DNA of 64,000 nt from Anaspis maculata (Eukaryota > Arthropoda > Insecta > Coleoptera > Scraptiidae): contig CASBRS010000033.1 of NCBI GenBank assembly GCA_949128115.1, positions 62,001 through 126,000 on the forward strand, given 5' to 3'. The position numbers and the translations under genes were made by a program. Below, in pieces: positions 49,384 through 59,890 of this stretch (the first letter of the stretch is position 1; the number at the start of each line of letters is the position of its first letter). The notes under the pieces were generated by a model. It searched no databases and had not been told where the DNA came from. It saw nothing but the letters and a program-made list of their open reading frames with translations.

Positions 49384-50025
49384 TGTTCTATAGCACCTAT
49401 TTTCTACCCATACTTTGTTGTTGGCCAAATTGTGAGCCAGCCAGTTGTGACTTGAGTGAAACTTTGAAAGAAATTTTACATTTTTATAAATAACATGGAG
49501 TTTCACATCACTATTAATTGTGCCTCAAACCAAGTGCGGTGGACTTTTTTGTTTGACAGTTGTTTTTTTTTAATCAAAATTGGCAAAACCGATCCGTAGC
49601 TGCCTAGATGTATCTGTATGTAGTGGCATGCCTAGGCGTATGTAGATGACGCATGCCAAATTTGGAATTTCTGTTCCTCAAAGATAACGTAAGAGAAGCA
49701 TGGTCTATACTTCTTCATATTTTGCCCACTAGAAAATGGACATTGCGACACAGGAGGCAGGTTATTAATGACGTATGTACTTTACGGCTCGTAGTGAAAA
49801 AACAATACCTATATTTTTATCGGGTCTTTATAGGAATTGCAAAATAAATTTCAGCAAAATGACTAGTATTTCCACAATCAACAATAGAGAATAATTTTTG
49901 GATAGGTATAACCACTTGTAGTTATTGTTAAACATATTACATGTACTTAAATAGTTTATATACTTTTAACAGTTTTGAGTACTTGATTATCCTCACGTAC
50001 AAGGTTTTCTTGATGGCGATTTCGC

Positions 50026-50032
50026 TATAAAA
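50026..50032 (+). promoter_or_regulatory. TATA box of peptide gene copy 2
   Basis: TATAAAA lies 54 bp before the ATG, with TCACAGT near 50056 at the expected start-site distance. Copy 3 keeps TATAAAT at the same place; copy 1 has TACAAAA. Confidence 0.7.
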
Positions 50033-50079
50033 GACGTCAAAGTTCCATTTGAAGCTCACAGTTATCCAATTCGGACAAC

Positions 50080-50382
50080 ATGAACTTCAAGCTCTTTGTG
50101 ATGGTTCTGGTGATTGTTCTTCAATCAGTGCTTTATGCATATGCAGATCAAGCAGATCAAGAAAGTAGGTTTGGATTGAAGTTTCATTTCGTGTTTTCTT
50201 GAAATCATTTTATGATAATAATAGCTCACTACTCATCCTCACACTCAATTAATTTTTATTGTTTGAATAAAAGCTGATGATATAATTTTTCAATTTTCGT
50301 GATTCTAGAGCCTCAGACCTATGGCGGACACGGCAGCGGCAGGGGAGCGGGCCGAGGAGCAGGCGCAGGACACGGCCGCTAA
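50080..50382 (+). CDS. Secreted glycine-rich peptide, copy 2 (two exons)
   Basis: Exon 1 is 50080-50164 and exon 2 is 50309-50382, with a 144-base intron (GTAGGT...TTCTAG) splitting a Lys codon in phase 1. The 52-residue product has a strong signal peptide (about residues 1-22), then an acidic DQADQE start and a Gly/Arg/His tail ending GHGR. Half the tail is glycine. Upstream TATAAAA and a short 5' UTR, and downstream ATTAAA near 50447, complete a compact gene. Copy 3 confirms the frame: the AGxG motif, the splice phase and the final H-x-x-stop all align. Size and composition resemble secreted antimicrobial or effector peptides, but no known family is recognised. Confidence 0.82.
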
Positions 50383-51159
50383 TCAGCCCGTGAAGATGAC
50401 GGGCTAGGCCGTCAAGACGTCCAACTTGTCTACAATGAATGATAAATTAAAAAATTTCACTGGATGACTTGATAGACTTTTTCTCTTGAGAAAAAAAGGG
50501 GTACCAGCAACAATAATACGATTCACAATTCATCTACTCCATATTTGACATTGAGTTTATTGAATTCCTGATTCTATAGTCTATGGAAGATAACCTGTGA
50601 GCAATAAGGCAATTAGGACCTATACAGTGTGTTCCAAATTGGTGACACCACTATGGATGAGATCCCTCTTTGTTATTAGGGGAGATACGGAATGGGTCAA
50701 ATTGGAAAAGTCTTGCACAGTTTCATGACTATTCCAGATCATCTAGAAGATTTCAATTATTTTCCCTGGTTTTGAGCCAATGAATAAAAGAAAATAAAAA
50801 CCTCAAATGTTTGCGAAAAAAATGAGAAATTCAGCAGTTGAAATCTAATGTAATCTGTTGATGGAAAAATTAGAAATTCAGACTTCAAGCATGAGAACTG
50901 CCACTTTAAACAAAAAAGCTTTGTTTCCATCTTGACATTCTGACTCCAACCACGACATTCCGACTTCAACACGATTTTTTCCACTTGTGACTTTGAACGC
51001 GATCAGCTTCGACTTATATTTCGATTTTCGAATTTTGAAATGGAAAACTTCAACTTTCATAATGACATGTCGACTTCGAACACGAAAGACCGCGACTTCA
51101 AACACAAACTACTTCGGCTTCAAACACGAAATTCAGCGTGACCGGACAGGTTTCAATTA

Positions 51160-53940
51160 GACCTTCAGGTTTTTTTCATGTCTACCAGGATCCCAGCAAG
51201 CCCTCTGTTGCGTTATTGTGCTATCCAGACCTCCATTTGGCCTCCTTGTGTCTTAAGTGCAGTTTAAAGCCTTTGGTGAGCCCCTTGCATTTCTTCGTGA
51301 CTTTCTTAGCGGTAAGCACCTTTGTGTTTCCATGTCATATTCGGAACCCTATTCTGATGAGTTTCCCTGTATTTTTTCTGAGCTCTGCCGAGCCCCCTTA
51401 CATCGTTCCGTGACTTTCGGAGCACTAGTAAGCTCCTTGTGCCTTCATGTGTGTTCGGAGCCCTGTCGGGCTTTCCACGTCTTTAAGTGTGATTTTGAGA
51501 CCTATAATCACCCTTCTTATATTTTTCATAGCTTTGAGAGTTTCAGGAACCCTCATTTTGAAAACTTGTGTTTTCAAGAGCCCCTGTGATTTGAAGTCCT
51601 GCTATGCTCCCTTGCATTTCCTGTGACTTCCGGAGCAGCAAGCAGCGTTGTACCAACATGTCATATTCGGAGCCCTACCGGGCCCCCTTAAAATGTAATC
51701 GAAGCTCTGATAAGCCCCAGAGCTGATAGAGTTCCAGAGAAAATACGTACCACTAAGTCTATATTATGTGATACAGATCTCCAGTAGGCCCCATTGTGTC
51801 TTCAACGTCGATTGAAGCTCTGTTGAGTTTCTTTTATTTTTCCGAGGCTTTCGGGGCACTAGTGAACCCCTTGTGCCCACATGTGATATTCAACCTCCTA
51901 TCGGGCCCCCTTGCGTCCTCAAGTGCCATTATGTGTTTCACAGCTCTCAGAATTCCATTGAGCCCTCTTTCATCATCTTCTGTTATCCAGAGCTTCATTG
52001 GGCCTTCTTCTTGTGTCTTAAATGTAATTTGGAGACCTGCTAGTCCCCTTGTATTTTGCGTTACCTTCAGAGCACTAAGGACCTTTGTGCTGTCATGTCA
52101 TTTGGAGCCCTATCGGTCTTCATATAATATTCCTACTCTTGTTGTGTCCCCCCCCTTTGTCTGCAAGTGTAGTTTTGATCAGCCCCGTCACGTTTTTTCA
52201 TGGCTTTCAGGGTGCCAGTAATCCCAGAGGTAAGCCTTTTTAGCCTTATTTTGTTAAACAGAACTTCGTCGGGCTCCATTGTGTCGTCTACATCATTTGA
52301 AATTCTGCTGAGTCCCGTACAATTTTCACCGTGGGTCATGGAGCTCCATCGGGCCCCATTGTATCCTAATGTATTATTTGGAGCCCTGATGAGTCTCCTT
52401 GTGTTTTTCGTAGCATTCAGGATTTCAGCAAGCTCCTTTGCTGCCCTAGTTGCCCTTCAAGGGCCCCCTTGTCTCTTCAACGTCTTGAAGCTCTGCTGAG
52501 CCCCATAGCATTTCTTCGTGGCTTACGGAGCTCCATCGAGTTCCCTTGTTTCTTCATGTACCGTTTGGAGTCCTGATGAGCTCATTTATTCCTTCTGTAG
52601 CTTTCAGAATTCCAGTGAGCCCCATTGTACCTTCCTGCGTTGTTAGAGGTCCTAGTAGCCCTCTAGGAGCCCCCTTGTTTCTTCAAAGTCTTTTGAAGCC
52701 CTGCTGAGCCTTATAGCATTTTTCCATGGCTTACGGAGCTCTATATCCGGTCCCCTTGTTTCCTCATGTATCGTTTGGAGCCCTGAGAGACTTCTCATTC
52801 CTTCCGTAGATTTGAGAATATCAGTCAGCCCCCTTGTTGCCCTAGTTGCCCTCTAAGGGCATTCTCGTTCTTTTAACGTCTTTTGAAGCCCTGCTGAGCC
52901 CCCTAGCATTTTTCCGTGACTAACGGAGTTCTATCGGATCCCCTAATGCCCCCATGTATCGTTTGGAACTCTGAAAAGTCCTTTTTTTGTAGCCTTCAGA
53001 ATTCCAGTGAGCCCCCTTGTGCCTTTTTACGCTGTTAGAGGCCCTAGTGATCTTTCGTGGGCCCCATTGTTTCTTTAACATCTTTTGAGACCCCCGTGAG
53101 CCCCCTCGCCTTTTTCTATGTCTTTTGGATTAGAGCATTAGTGAGTTTCTTGTGCTTTCATGTGATATTCGAAGCCATATCGGCTCCTTTGTGTCCGAAA
53201 GGGTAGTTTGGAGACCCAATTAGCCCCCTTATCCCTAATCGATGAAAACGGTTTCGATTTTTACCTAAAGGGCGTGCTTTTGAAGATATAAGGGCTGGAA
53301 GTTTTTCGCTCTCTAGAAATGTCTAGAACAATCCAATCCAGAACTTATGTTTTTTCACAGCCAGCGATCTGGATTCAAGCAAACTTCATTGGGCTTCTTT
53401 GTTTCTTCAACGTGTTTTGAAGCTCCGCTGAGCCCCCTCACATTTCCCTTGACTTTTGGTGAGAAAATAGGCACCTTGTGTTTTCAGGTGACGTTCACAG
53501 CCCTATCAAGCCCTTTTGTGTCCTCAAGTGTAGTTCAGGGTCCTAATTACCCCACTCATGTTTTCTCTTGACTCTCAGAGTACTAGAATAATAAGCTTCC
53601 TCTTGCTTTGTTTTGTTATAGAAGGCTCCATGTGGCCCCCTCATCCTTTATGTCCTCACTACAAAAGTTAATATCAATATCTTTAGTTTGAAACCCTGCT
53701 GAGCATCATTGCTTTTTCCCGTGGCTTCGGAGCTCTATCGGGCTTCCTTTTGTCCTCATGTGTTGTTTGGGGCCCTGATGAGCCCCTTTGTGTTTTTTGT
53801 GGTTCTAAGAATTCCACCAAAAGCCCTTGTGCCTTTATGTGATATTTGGAGCCCTATTGAACATCCTTGTTTTCTTGTCTTTTCTGAGCTCTTTTGAGCC
53901 CCCTTTTGTCTTCATGTGAATATAATGAGTCTCTTAACAC
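51160..53940. repeat. GGGCCC-type degenerate satellite, right block
   Basis: The complement of the 43-44.4 kb satellite (AGCCCCCTTGTGTC, GGAGCTC) extended to 2.8 kb, with longer 170-180-bp periodicity near 52.4-53.1 kb. ORFs are artefacts. Confidence 0.8.
53225..53330 (-). repeat. Fragment of the 32-kb block
   Basis: Reverse complement of about 32215-32330 (CTTCCAGCCCTTATATCTTC). Confidence 0.75.
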
Positions 53941-54375
53941 GTTCACTGCCACCGAAATTTTGCGATTTTTCTTACCAGGTCATTTATGTCATGTTATAGT
54001 GCAATGAAAACTAAGCCCTCTAGCACAGGTCAAAGTTCGAAATACACCTTGGTTTTTCGAAAAATTACGAAAAATTGAGTCTAACATAATAATTTTTTGG
54101 GGGCCAAATTTCGCATATATCAAAAAATCGAAAGAATGTCCATGCAATTGTCACCTCCTAGCTCGTGATGGACCGCTGCCCTTGTCAATATGCAGCGTAC
54201 TCAAGCCAGGAACCTGAAAAAATGAAAACTCCCTGCTGGTCCCATGAGACCAGCGTGGCAGTGAACGTGTTAACGTTTCGAAGCCTTAGTGGTTCAATCA
54301 TGCATGCTTTTTTTTCGGTTTTCTTGCGAATGTTCCGTGTGACTAATTATCCGGCCACGCATCGACAAGTGTCGT
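53941..54375. other. No gene seen
   Basis: Non-satellite DNA between the satellite and a minisatellite. No coding support. Confidence 0.4.
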
Positions 54376-54600
54376 TCCTTTTGCGACGAATTTTCCGCGC
54401 GACAAATTGTCCGTGCGACGATGTCCGCGCGACGAATTGTCCGTGCGACAAAATTGTCCGCGCAACGAACTGTCCGCGCGATGAATTGTCCGTGCGACGA
54501 ATTGTCCGTGCGACAAAATTGTCCGCGCGACGAATTGTCCGCGCGACGAATTGTCCGCAACGAGTTGCCAGCGACAAATTGTCCGTACGACGAATTGTCC
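54376..54600. repeat. 16-bp CGCGCGACGAATTGTC minisatellite
   Basis: About 13 copies of GCGACGAATTGTCCGC and close variants. Open frames on both strands (Arg/Asp/Cys-rich) come from the repeat. Confidence 0.9.
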
Positions 54601-55199
54601 TAGAACCGAAATTTAGACTTCAAACACAAAAACTACGACTTTAAACAAGAGCAGCTCCAATTTTTTCTCTGGATTTTGAGTTTCAAACACCGGAAACATC
54701 GACTTCCATATATCGACATGTCGACTTCAAACACGAGAAACGTTGGCATGCTCATGGCATTTTTCATTATCTTCTCAGCAATGTATCAGAACTCATACAA
54801 AATTAAGTTTTGCGCTTGAATTTTCATTTCCACTGCTGAATTTTTCAATCTTGCCGCAACATTTTTTGGTTTTTATGAACCCCAATTTAACCCACTCTGC
54901 ATCTCCCATAATAGCAAAATTATCTATAGAGGTGTTATCAATTTGGGACACACTGTAGGTCCTAATTGCCTTATTGCTCACAGGTTATCTTTCATAGACT
55001 GTGGAATTAAAAATTCGGTATTTTCAATGTCAAGTATAAAGTAGGTGGATGGTGAATCATATCATTGTTGCTACTAGCGCCATTTTTCCGGGTAAAAAAA
55101 GTCCATTGGTTCATCCAGTGGAATTGTTTTATTCATCATTCATTGTAGACAGTTGTACGTCTCGACGGCCTGGCCTAGCTCGTCATCTTCACGCACTAA
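54601..55199 (-). repeat. 3' flank shared with gene copies 1 and 2
   Basis: Matches 44400-45150 in order: GTTTGAAGTC tract, GGACACACTGTAGGTCCTAAT, then the 3' UTR with CTACAATGAATGAT and AATAAA near 55126. It shows that copy 3 was duplicated with its surroundings. Confidence 0.8.
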
Positions 55200-56577
55200 T
55201 TAGCCCCTGTGCATTCTGCCTGTTACAAAGTCCGGTCTATGGGTCGTGTGTCCCATTCCTTGGCCTGCTTTGTCGCTTGTGTGCATTCTGTCTGTTCCAA
55301 AGTTTGGTCTATAGGTCGTGTATCCTGTTTCTCGGCCTGGTCCCCCGCCAGTGTGCATCCTGTCTGTTCCAAAGTCCGGTCTATAGGTTGTGTATCTTGT
55401 TCCTCGGTCTGGTCCCCCGCCAGTGTGCATTCTGTCTGTTCCAAAGTTCGGTCTATAGGTCGTGTATCTTGTTTCTCGGCCTGCTGCCCCGCTTGTGTGC
55501 ATTCTGTCTGTTCCAAAATCCGGTCTATAGGTCGTGTATCTTATTCCTTGGCCTGCTCTCTCGCTTGTGTGCATTCTGTCTGTTCCAGAGACCGGTCTAT
55601 AGGTCGTGTATCTTATTCCTTGGTCTGCTTCCCCGCTTGTGTGCATTCGGTCTGTTCCAGAGACCGGTCTATAGGTCGTGTATCTCATTCCTCGGCCTGC
55701 TTCCCCGCTTGTGTGGATTATGTCTGTTCCAAAGTCCGGTCTATAGGTCGTGTATCTCATTCCTTGGCCTGCTTCCTCGCTTGTGTGCATTCTGTCTGTT
55801 CCAAAGCCGTAACGGTGTGTCGGAGGCACTAGAATCACGAATATTGAAAAATTCAATTGAAGCCTAGATTCTACATTGGATAAAAATCTGTTTGGAGGCT
55901 CGTACGGTTAGCTAGTCTGAGAGCTAAGCGGCCGATTTGAAATAATAGCATTTTAACACGGAAGTGGCACATTTTTGTTTTTTAGATTGCTCTAAACGTC
56001 TTGCTGATAGGGCAAGAGACGTCGCCTAGCTGGCAACTGGTTGTCTTAGGCGGTGCAGTTATTTGAAGTGATAAGAAAATCATAAGCTCCATTTATGAAG
56101 GGTAGTTACATTAACATTCAACGTGAGCCGAGAACGGCAATGAAATTTCACTCAAAAGTTTTCGACAAGTTTGAAGCATTTTCGACTTCAATGATTGTGC
56201 TATTATTGAAACGCGGTAACAATAATTGGAGCATGCTTACCAGAAAAGGTCCAAGCGACATTAATTTGCTCAGCTTTGAAAAACCTGTCTCAAAGTTGCA
56301 ACAAGTTAAAGAGCTCAGGGCATATTTCCGAGCGTATTTCAACCTTCAAGGAAGAGTTTGGCGCTAATTATTTTTGCAAAAAACTTCTCTTGGTCCCCAT
56401 TCGATAAGCGTTAGCCAATCAATGTATGTATCATGAACAAATCAATAAATAAATAAATAAATAAATGAATGAATAATTACTTCTGGGATCATTACCTGTA
56501 GTTTGAGCCACTGATTGAACCGATGATGGAACAATCATCAGAACCACGACAGCAAAGAGCTTGATGTTTATGTTCAT
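55200..56577 (-). CDS. Secreted repeat protein, copy 3 of the peptide family (two exons)
   Basis: Exon 1 is 56577-56496 and exon 2 is 55828-55200, with a 667-base GT-AG intron in phase 1. The 236-residue product begins MNINIKLFAVVVLMIV, a signal peptide probably cut after QSVA. It then holds about nine tandem 24-residue units, RYTTYRPDFGTDRMHT plus a variable eight-residue tail such as SGEAGRGM. It ends HRG-stop, aligning with HGR-stop of copies 1 and 2. The DNA period is 72 bp. The core of each unit is conserved while the tail varies (SEEAGQGM, SGEADQGI, GGGPDRGT). Arg residues between units might allow processing into many peptides. TATAAAT lies 59 bp upstream. Function unknown. Confidence 0.75.
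55203..55826 (-). repeat. 72-bp coding minisatellite
   Basis: About 8.7 copies of a 72-bp unit (CCTATAGACCGGACTTTGGA on the minus strand) form exon 2 of gene copy 3. Since 72 is a multiple of three, other frames also stay open. Confidence 0.92.
55829..56495 (-). other. Enlarged intron of gene copy 3
   Basis: The last 35 bases match the 144-base introns of copies 1 and 2 (TCGTGATTCTAG). The middle 500 bp are unrelated, with an (AAAT)n run near 56442-56466, so a repeat probably inserted here. A 90-codon ORF on the plus strand at 56095-56367 is not recognised. Confidence 0.65.
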
Positions 56578-56629
56578 GTTGCTATATTTGGATAAGCTTG
56601 GTATGAGCTTGAATTGAAATTTTGATGCC

Positions 56630-56636
56630 ATTTATA
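56630..56636 (-). promoter_or_regulatory. TATA box of gene copy 3
   Basis: TATAAAT on the minus strand, in sequence aligned with the copy 2 promoter (GGCGATTTC before it, ATCCAA before the ATG). Confidence 0.65.
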
Positions 56637-56779
56637 GTGAAATCGCCATTTTAAAAACCTTGTGCAAGTAAGAATCCTATTCGAGTGCTTAAAAATGGAA
56701 AAAGTCGATAAACTATTCAAGCGCATGTGAAACTCGATAAAAAGTTGAGCAATAACCACGAGTAGGCACCTGTTTAAAA

Positions 56780-57000
56780 ATTATTAGCTATTGTGAATCG
56801 CGAAAGTAGTTATGATTCTGCTGTAATTTATCCTGCAAATCCAACAAAGACCTCATGAAATAATCTTGGTACTATTTTTTGATTACTGGCCTTGAAATAC
56901 CCACGTTGTCACTAACCTGGTTCCTAAATCGCAATGTCGATTTTTTAGTGGGCAAAATATCAAGAAGTAAAGACCATATTTCTCTCACGTTGATCGCGCG
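56780..57000. repeat. 5' flank shared with gene copies 1 and 2
   Basis: CCTGGTTCCTAAATCGCAATG and TAGTGGGCAAAATAT match 46425-46495 and, inverted, 49690-49760. This is the far limit of the duplicated block. Confidence 0.75.
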
Positions 57001-57239
57001 GGTCTCCACAATTCACTCACCGTCGACCATAGACATGACCAACAGTGAGCATTACTAACGGTGCGATTGGAAATAAAACGCTAAAAATGGAACTACAATA
57101 AATCGACTTTATTTCTTTTGCGGACAGAGTTGCAAATTGCCTTGAATGTACTGATTTTGACGAAGAGTTCCCGTTTTTCGGCCCAGCATGTGCCGCCACT
57201 GGCATGGCAGCGAGAAAACTGAAGCAAAAGTTGTAGCTA

Positions 57240-57885
57240 TAGTCTGGTGGACTAGCGCCAAATATTGCCCAAACTATGCATTCCACGACAACGGAACAAT
57301 TTTTCGCAGGCATGTTGAGAAAGTCTCCCTCTATCATTTGAAGAATGCTGCCAAGCAATTTTCTAACGTGGGGGGCCAGGGGTGCCCCTTTTTCACAACT
57401 TGAATAGTTTTTTGTCAATAAAATCCGTGATAAAAATGCTAAAGAAAAAAACTTCAACAGGTTATTGAACAGCAACTTAAAATGTCACTTGTGTGATAAG
57501 ACTTATTACAGGGTGAACAAATTCCGAGGGAAATGACTTTCCTTCAACATGCAATATAATGACGAAAAACTTGCGCCAAAGACCTCTAGTTTCGTCATTG
57601 AAAGATGCCGATTGGCATATTTGCAGATCATACCCACCTGAACTGGTTGAGAACCGTACCCAAATGCGTCAATGGTACCGGCGCTATGTACAGGGTGGAA
57701 GAGAAAAACATGCTTGTTCTTATATTCATTCCAAAAACCAAGATAGATAAAGTTGACGAAATTCGGGAGTTTATGCTTCATTCAATGCGTGTGAAGAAAC
57801 AACAAACCGTTTCGAAATACCTTGAAGCGTTCCTGAAATATTTTGGAAAAACTGGAGAATATCATCAAAATTTTACTTTCTATAC
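57240..57885 (+). mobile_element. Single-arm copy of palindrome family A
   Basis: It starts TAGTCTGGTGGACTAGCGCC and follows the arm of element A for about 645 bp, including GGGGGGCCAGG and two ACAGGGTG motifs. No inverted partner follows. Confidence 0.75.
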
Positions 57886-58439
57886 TGGTCACAATTTGAA
57901 GTGGGTCACCCAAAACATTGTTCGGTTTTTAATCTCTGTCAATCACTTGAAAATCATCAGATTTGGAAATAACTCACACCAACTTCAAGATAAATTCTTC
58001 TTCTTTCACCATCTGCGAGTGATTGTTGGCTCATGACAGCGATATGTTCAATACAGGGTGATAAAAATGCCTTGTAATTTTGTACTTTTTTGCAATGGTA
58101 CAGGAACTTTCGTGGCCACCCTGTAATTTTGAATTTTGCTCTATTTGGTAACCAATAGTATGAGGAGCTCATGGCTTCTCAGCTTGATGCTCCAAGTTGC
58201 ATAGTTACGGAAATAAGATTTCTTTTAAATGAGGTGATTTTTCGCGCTGCACTGCTTCAAATTTTCACAGGTGGCTTCAAATATTTATTCAAGTGGGTAT
58301 TCAAGTTGAGTCGATCAATTTGACAGTTGATAATGTTGCTATAAACAGTTTTTCTCTGAGCTTAGCAAAAGTTACTTTGTAAAAATTGTAACAATAACAA
58401 TAATAATGGAACATGGCAATATTACGACTTAATCTTTCC

Positions 58440-58665
58440 TGAATAATGAAATCAATGCAATGATATGGCTAAACTTATCGCCCGATATCAATCCAATTGA
58501 GAACATATGGTATGCTCTCCAAAGAAGACTGTAAGCACTACCAGTAGTACCAGTACAACTCACTACAAGACAAGAACTTATTGGATGCTCTAACCGCGAC
58601 GTGGAAAGAAATCCCTGTGGCAACTATCAATAACCTGTTCAAGGTTATAGCCCAGGAATAATAGA
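58440..58665 (+). pseudogene. Tc1/mariner transposase C-terminal relic
   Basis: A degraded frame gives LSPDINPIENIWYALQRRL, the conserved block holding the last catalytic acidic residue (the E of NPIE). A stop and then ATWKEIPVATINNLFKV before a stop match the family's C-terminal tail. The rest of the transposase is absent. Confidence 0.85.
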
Positions 58666-58699
58666 CATTGACCCGGAACAAAATCCGAACCGGAATTTT

Positions 58700-58990
58700 T
58701 TCGTTTTATATCATTCTATGATATGCCCTGAACATGCCATGGAAAATTCCGCACTGTAACCCATCTGCGTTACAAGATATTGACGAAAGAGGGCGCACCA
58801 CACCGTTTTTATGATTTTTTCCATTTCAAACCCGAAAAATGCAAGAATCATGAAGATTTTTTAATTCAGTGTCACTCTATGGCATGCCCTGGATATATCC
58901 TGAAAAATTCATCCAACTACCTCTTGTGGTCTCGGAGATATTAGTTACTTTTTCTCGGCTTTCACCATATTATCTGACTCAAAAAAAATG
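58700..58990. repeat. Inverted repeat, left arm
   Basis: Pairs with 60380-60660 (GAAAGAGGGCGCACCACACCG against CGGTGTGGTACGCCCTCTTTC). The arms enclose a solo LTR and an ORF relic. Confidence 0.75.
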
Positions 58991-59169
58991 CATGAATTAT
59001 GAGGACTCTTCTATCTAGCAGAACTGTCAGCTTAATGGTACAGATTTAATGGACATATTGCCATAAATATGTGCCACAGTTGTATTCAGAGAAAGGAGAG
59101 TATAATATGTACAATTATTAATTTTTTCTACACTCGAAAATTATTCAAATTTGATTTTTATGCGTTACA

Positions 59170-59446
59170 TATTACAGTAATTTCCATAGTGGCCCGGAAT
59201 ATGGTTTTCTAGGCGATTCCCGAATAATCACACACCTTTCGCGTGCTTCCCGTGTGTTCTTATCACCGCCGCAAAAATGGACATATGTAGCTTCTTGACC
59301 CACTGCTGAAGTCTCCATACAGTTGTACGGGAAAAAGCCTACACGCGCGCTCTGGAACACAACAGAATGCTCCGCACTTGTACACTGCGATCTAACGGGA
59401 AGAGTCTAGAAAGATCGCGTGTTATCCCGAATCGCCGCTCGTAACA
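59170..59446 (-). mobile_element. Solo LTR related to the 49161 LTR
   Basis: On the minus strand it begins TGTTACGAGCGGCGATTCGG and resembles 49161 for about 80 bp. The 3' end near TACTGTAATA is approximate. No target duplication or primer-binding site was found. Confidence 0.6.
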
Positions 59447-59679
59447 GTATTGTCGCAGTAGTGTAGTATCGATAAACCTGATTTTCTCATTTCATGCCTC
59501 CCTCTCTTCCATGAAATCACAAACCGGCAGAAAAGCTTCCTGCTTCACCAGATCAGCTGGTTTGCCTTTGTCGCGAACAATTATGGTTGATGGTGAACAA
59601 AGTCAAGGCATTCTTTGTGATAGCGTCCATCGTCCATCAGTAGCAGGCGAAGTCGAGTTATCCCCTAGGCGGACTGGGA

Positions 59680-59890
59680 CTCTACTGCTTAATTCATCCA
59701 TTCTTTCTAGTGCAACTTGTTTGACGAGGTTGACATTTTGTCCCGTTCTTCATATTTACTGAATGATATTTTTGCCTTCTGGACTTCTTCGCTTGTTTGA
59801 GCACCTTATCGGGATTGGCCTCTTCTCCACATATGAAACAGTCGTTTTCGGCCTCGTATTTAGATACCTACTTGATACCGAAGTATACGA
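59680..59890 (-). pseudogene. CxxC-containing ORF fragment
   Basis: On the minus strand an open stretch reads ENDCFICGEEANPDKVLKQ followed by a basic KKSRRQK run, and stops after about 60 codons. It looks like a zinc-binding piece of a repeat-encoded protein; the family is uncertain. Confidence 0.35.

Larger units (their letters stand above)
49384..52350. repeat. Right arm of the inverted segmental duplication (gene copy 2)
   Basis: Reverse complement of 43190-46775. It lacks the palindrome C insertion. Confidence 0.88.

Noticed and set aside
54294..54644. Arg/Asp/Cys-rich ORFs on both strands
   Set aside because: They are produced by the 16-bp minisatellite in all frames.
55203..55826. CRISPR-like regular repeats
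   Set aside because: The 72-bp units are contiguous with no spacers, and the DNA is eukaryotic.
55049..55867. A 272-codon plus-strand ORF with CAFCLFQSPVYRSC-like repeats
   Set aside because: It is the antisense of the 72-bp coding repeat of gene copy 3. The period is a multiple of three, so other frames stay open. The minus-strand frame is supported by splice sites, the signal peptide and homology.
56095..56367. A 90-codon ORF on the plus strand inside the intron of gene copy 3
   Set aside because: No recognisable motif, opposite strand, and it lies in sequence absent from the other two introns. Probably part of an inserted repeat.
57605..58036. A 143-codon ORF in the single-arm copy of family A
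   Set aside because: The equivalent frame is broken in both arms of element A, and no transposase motif is present.
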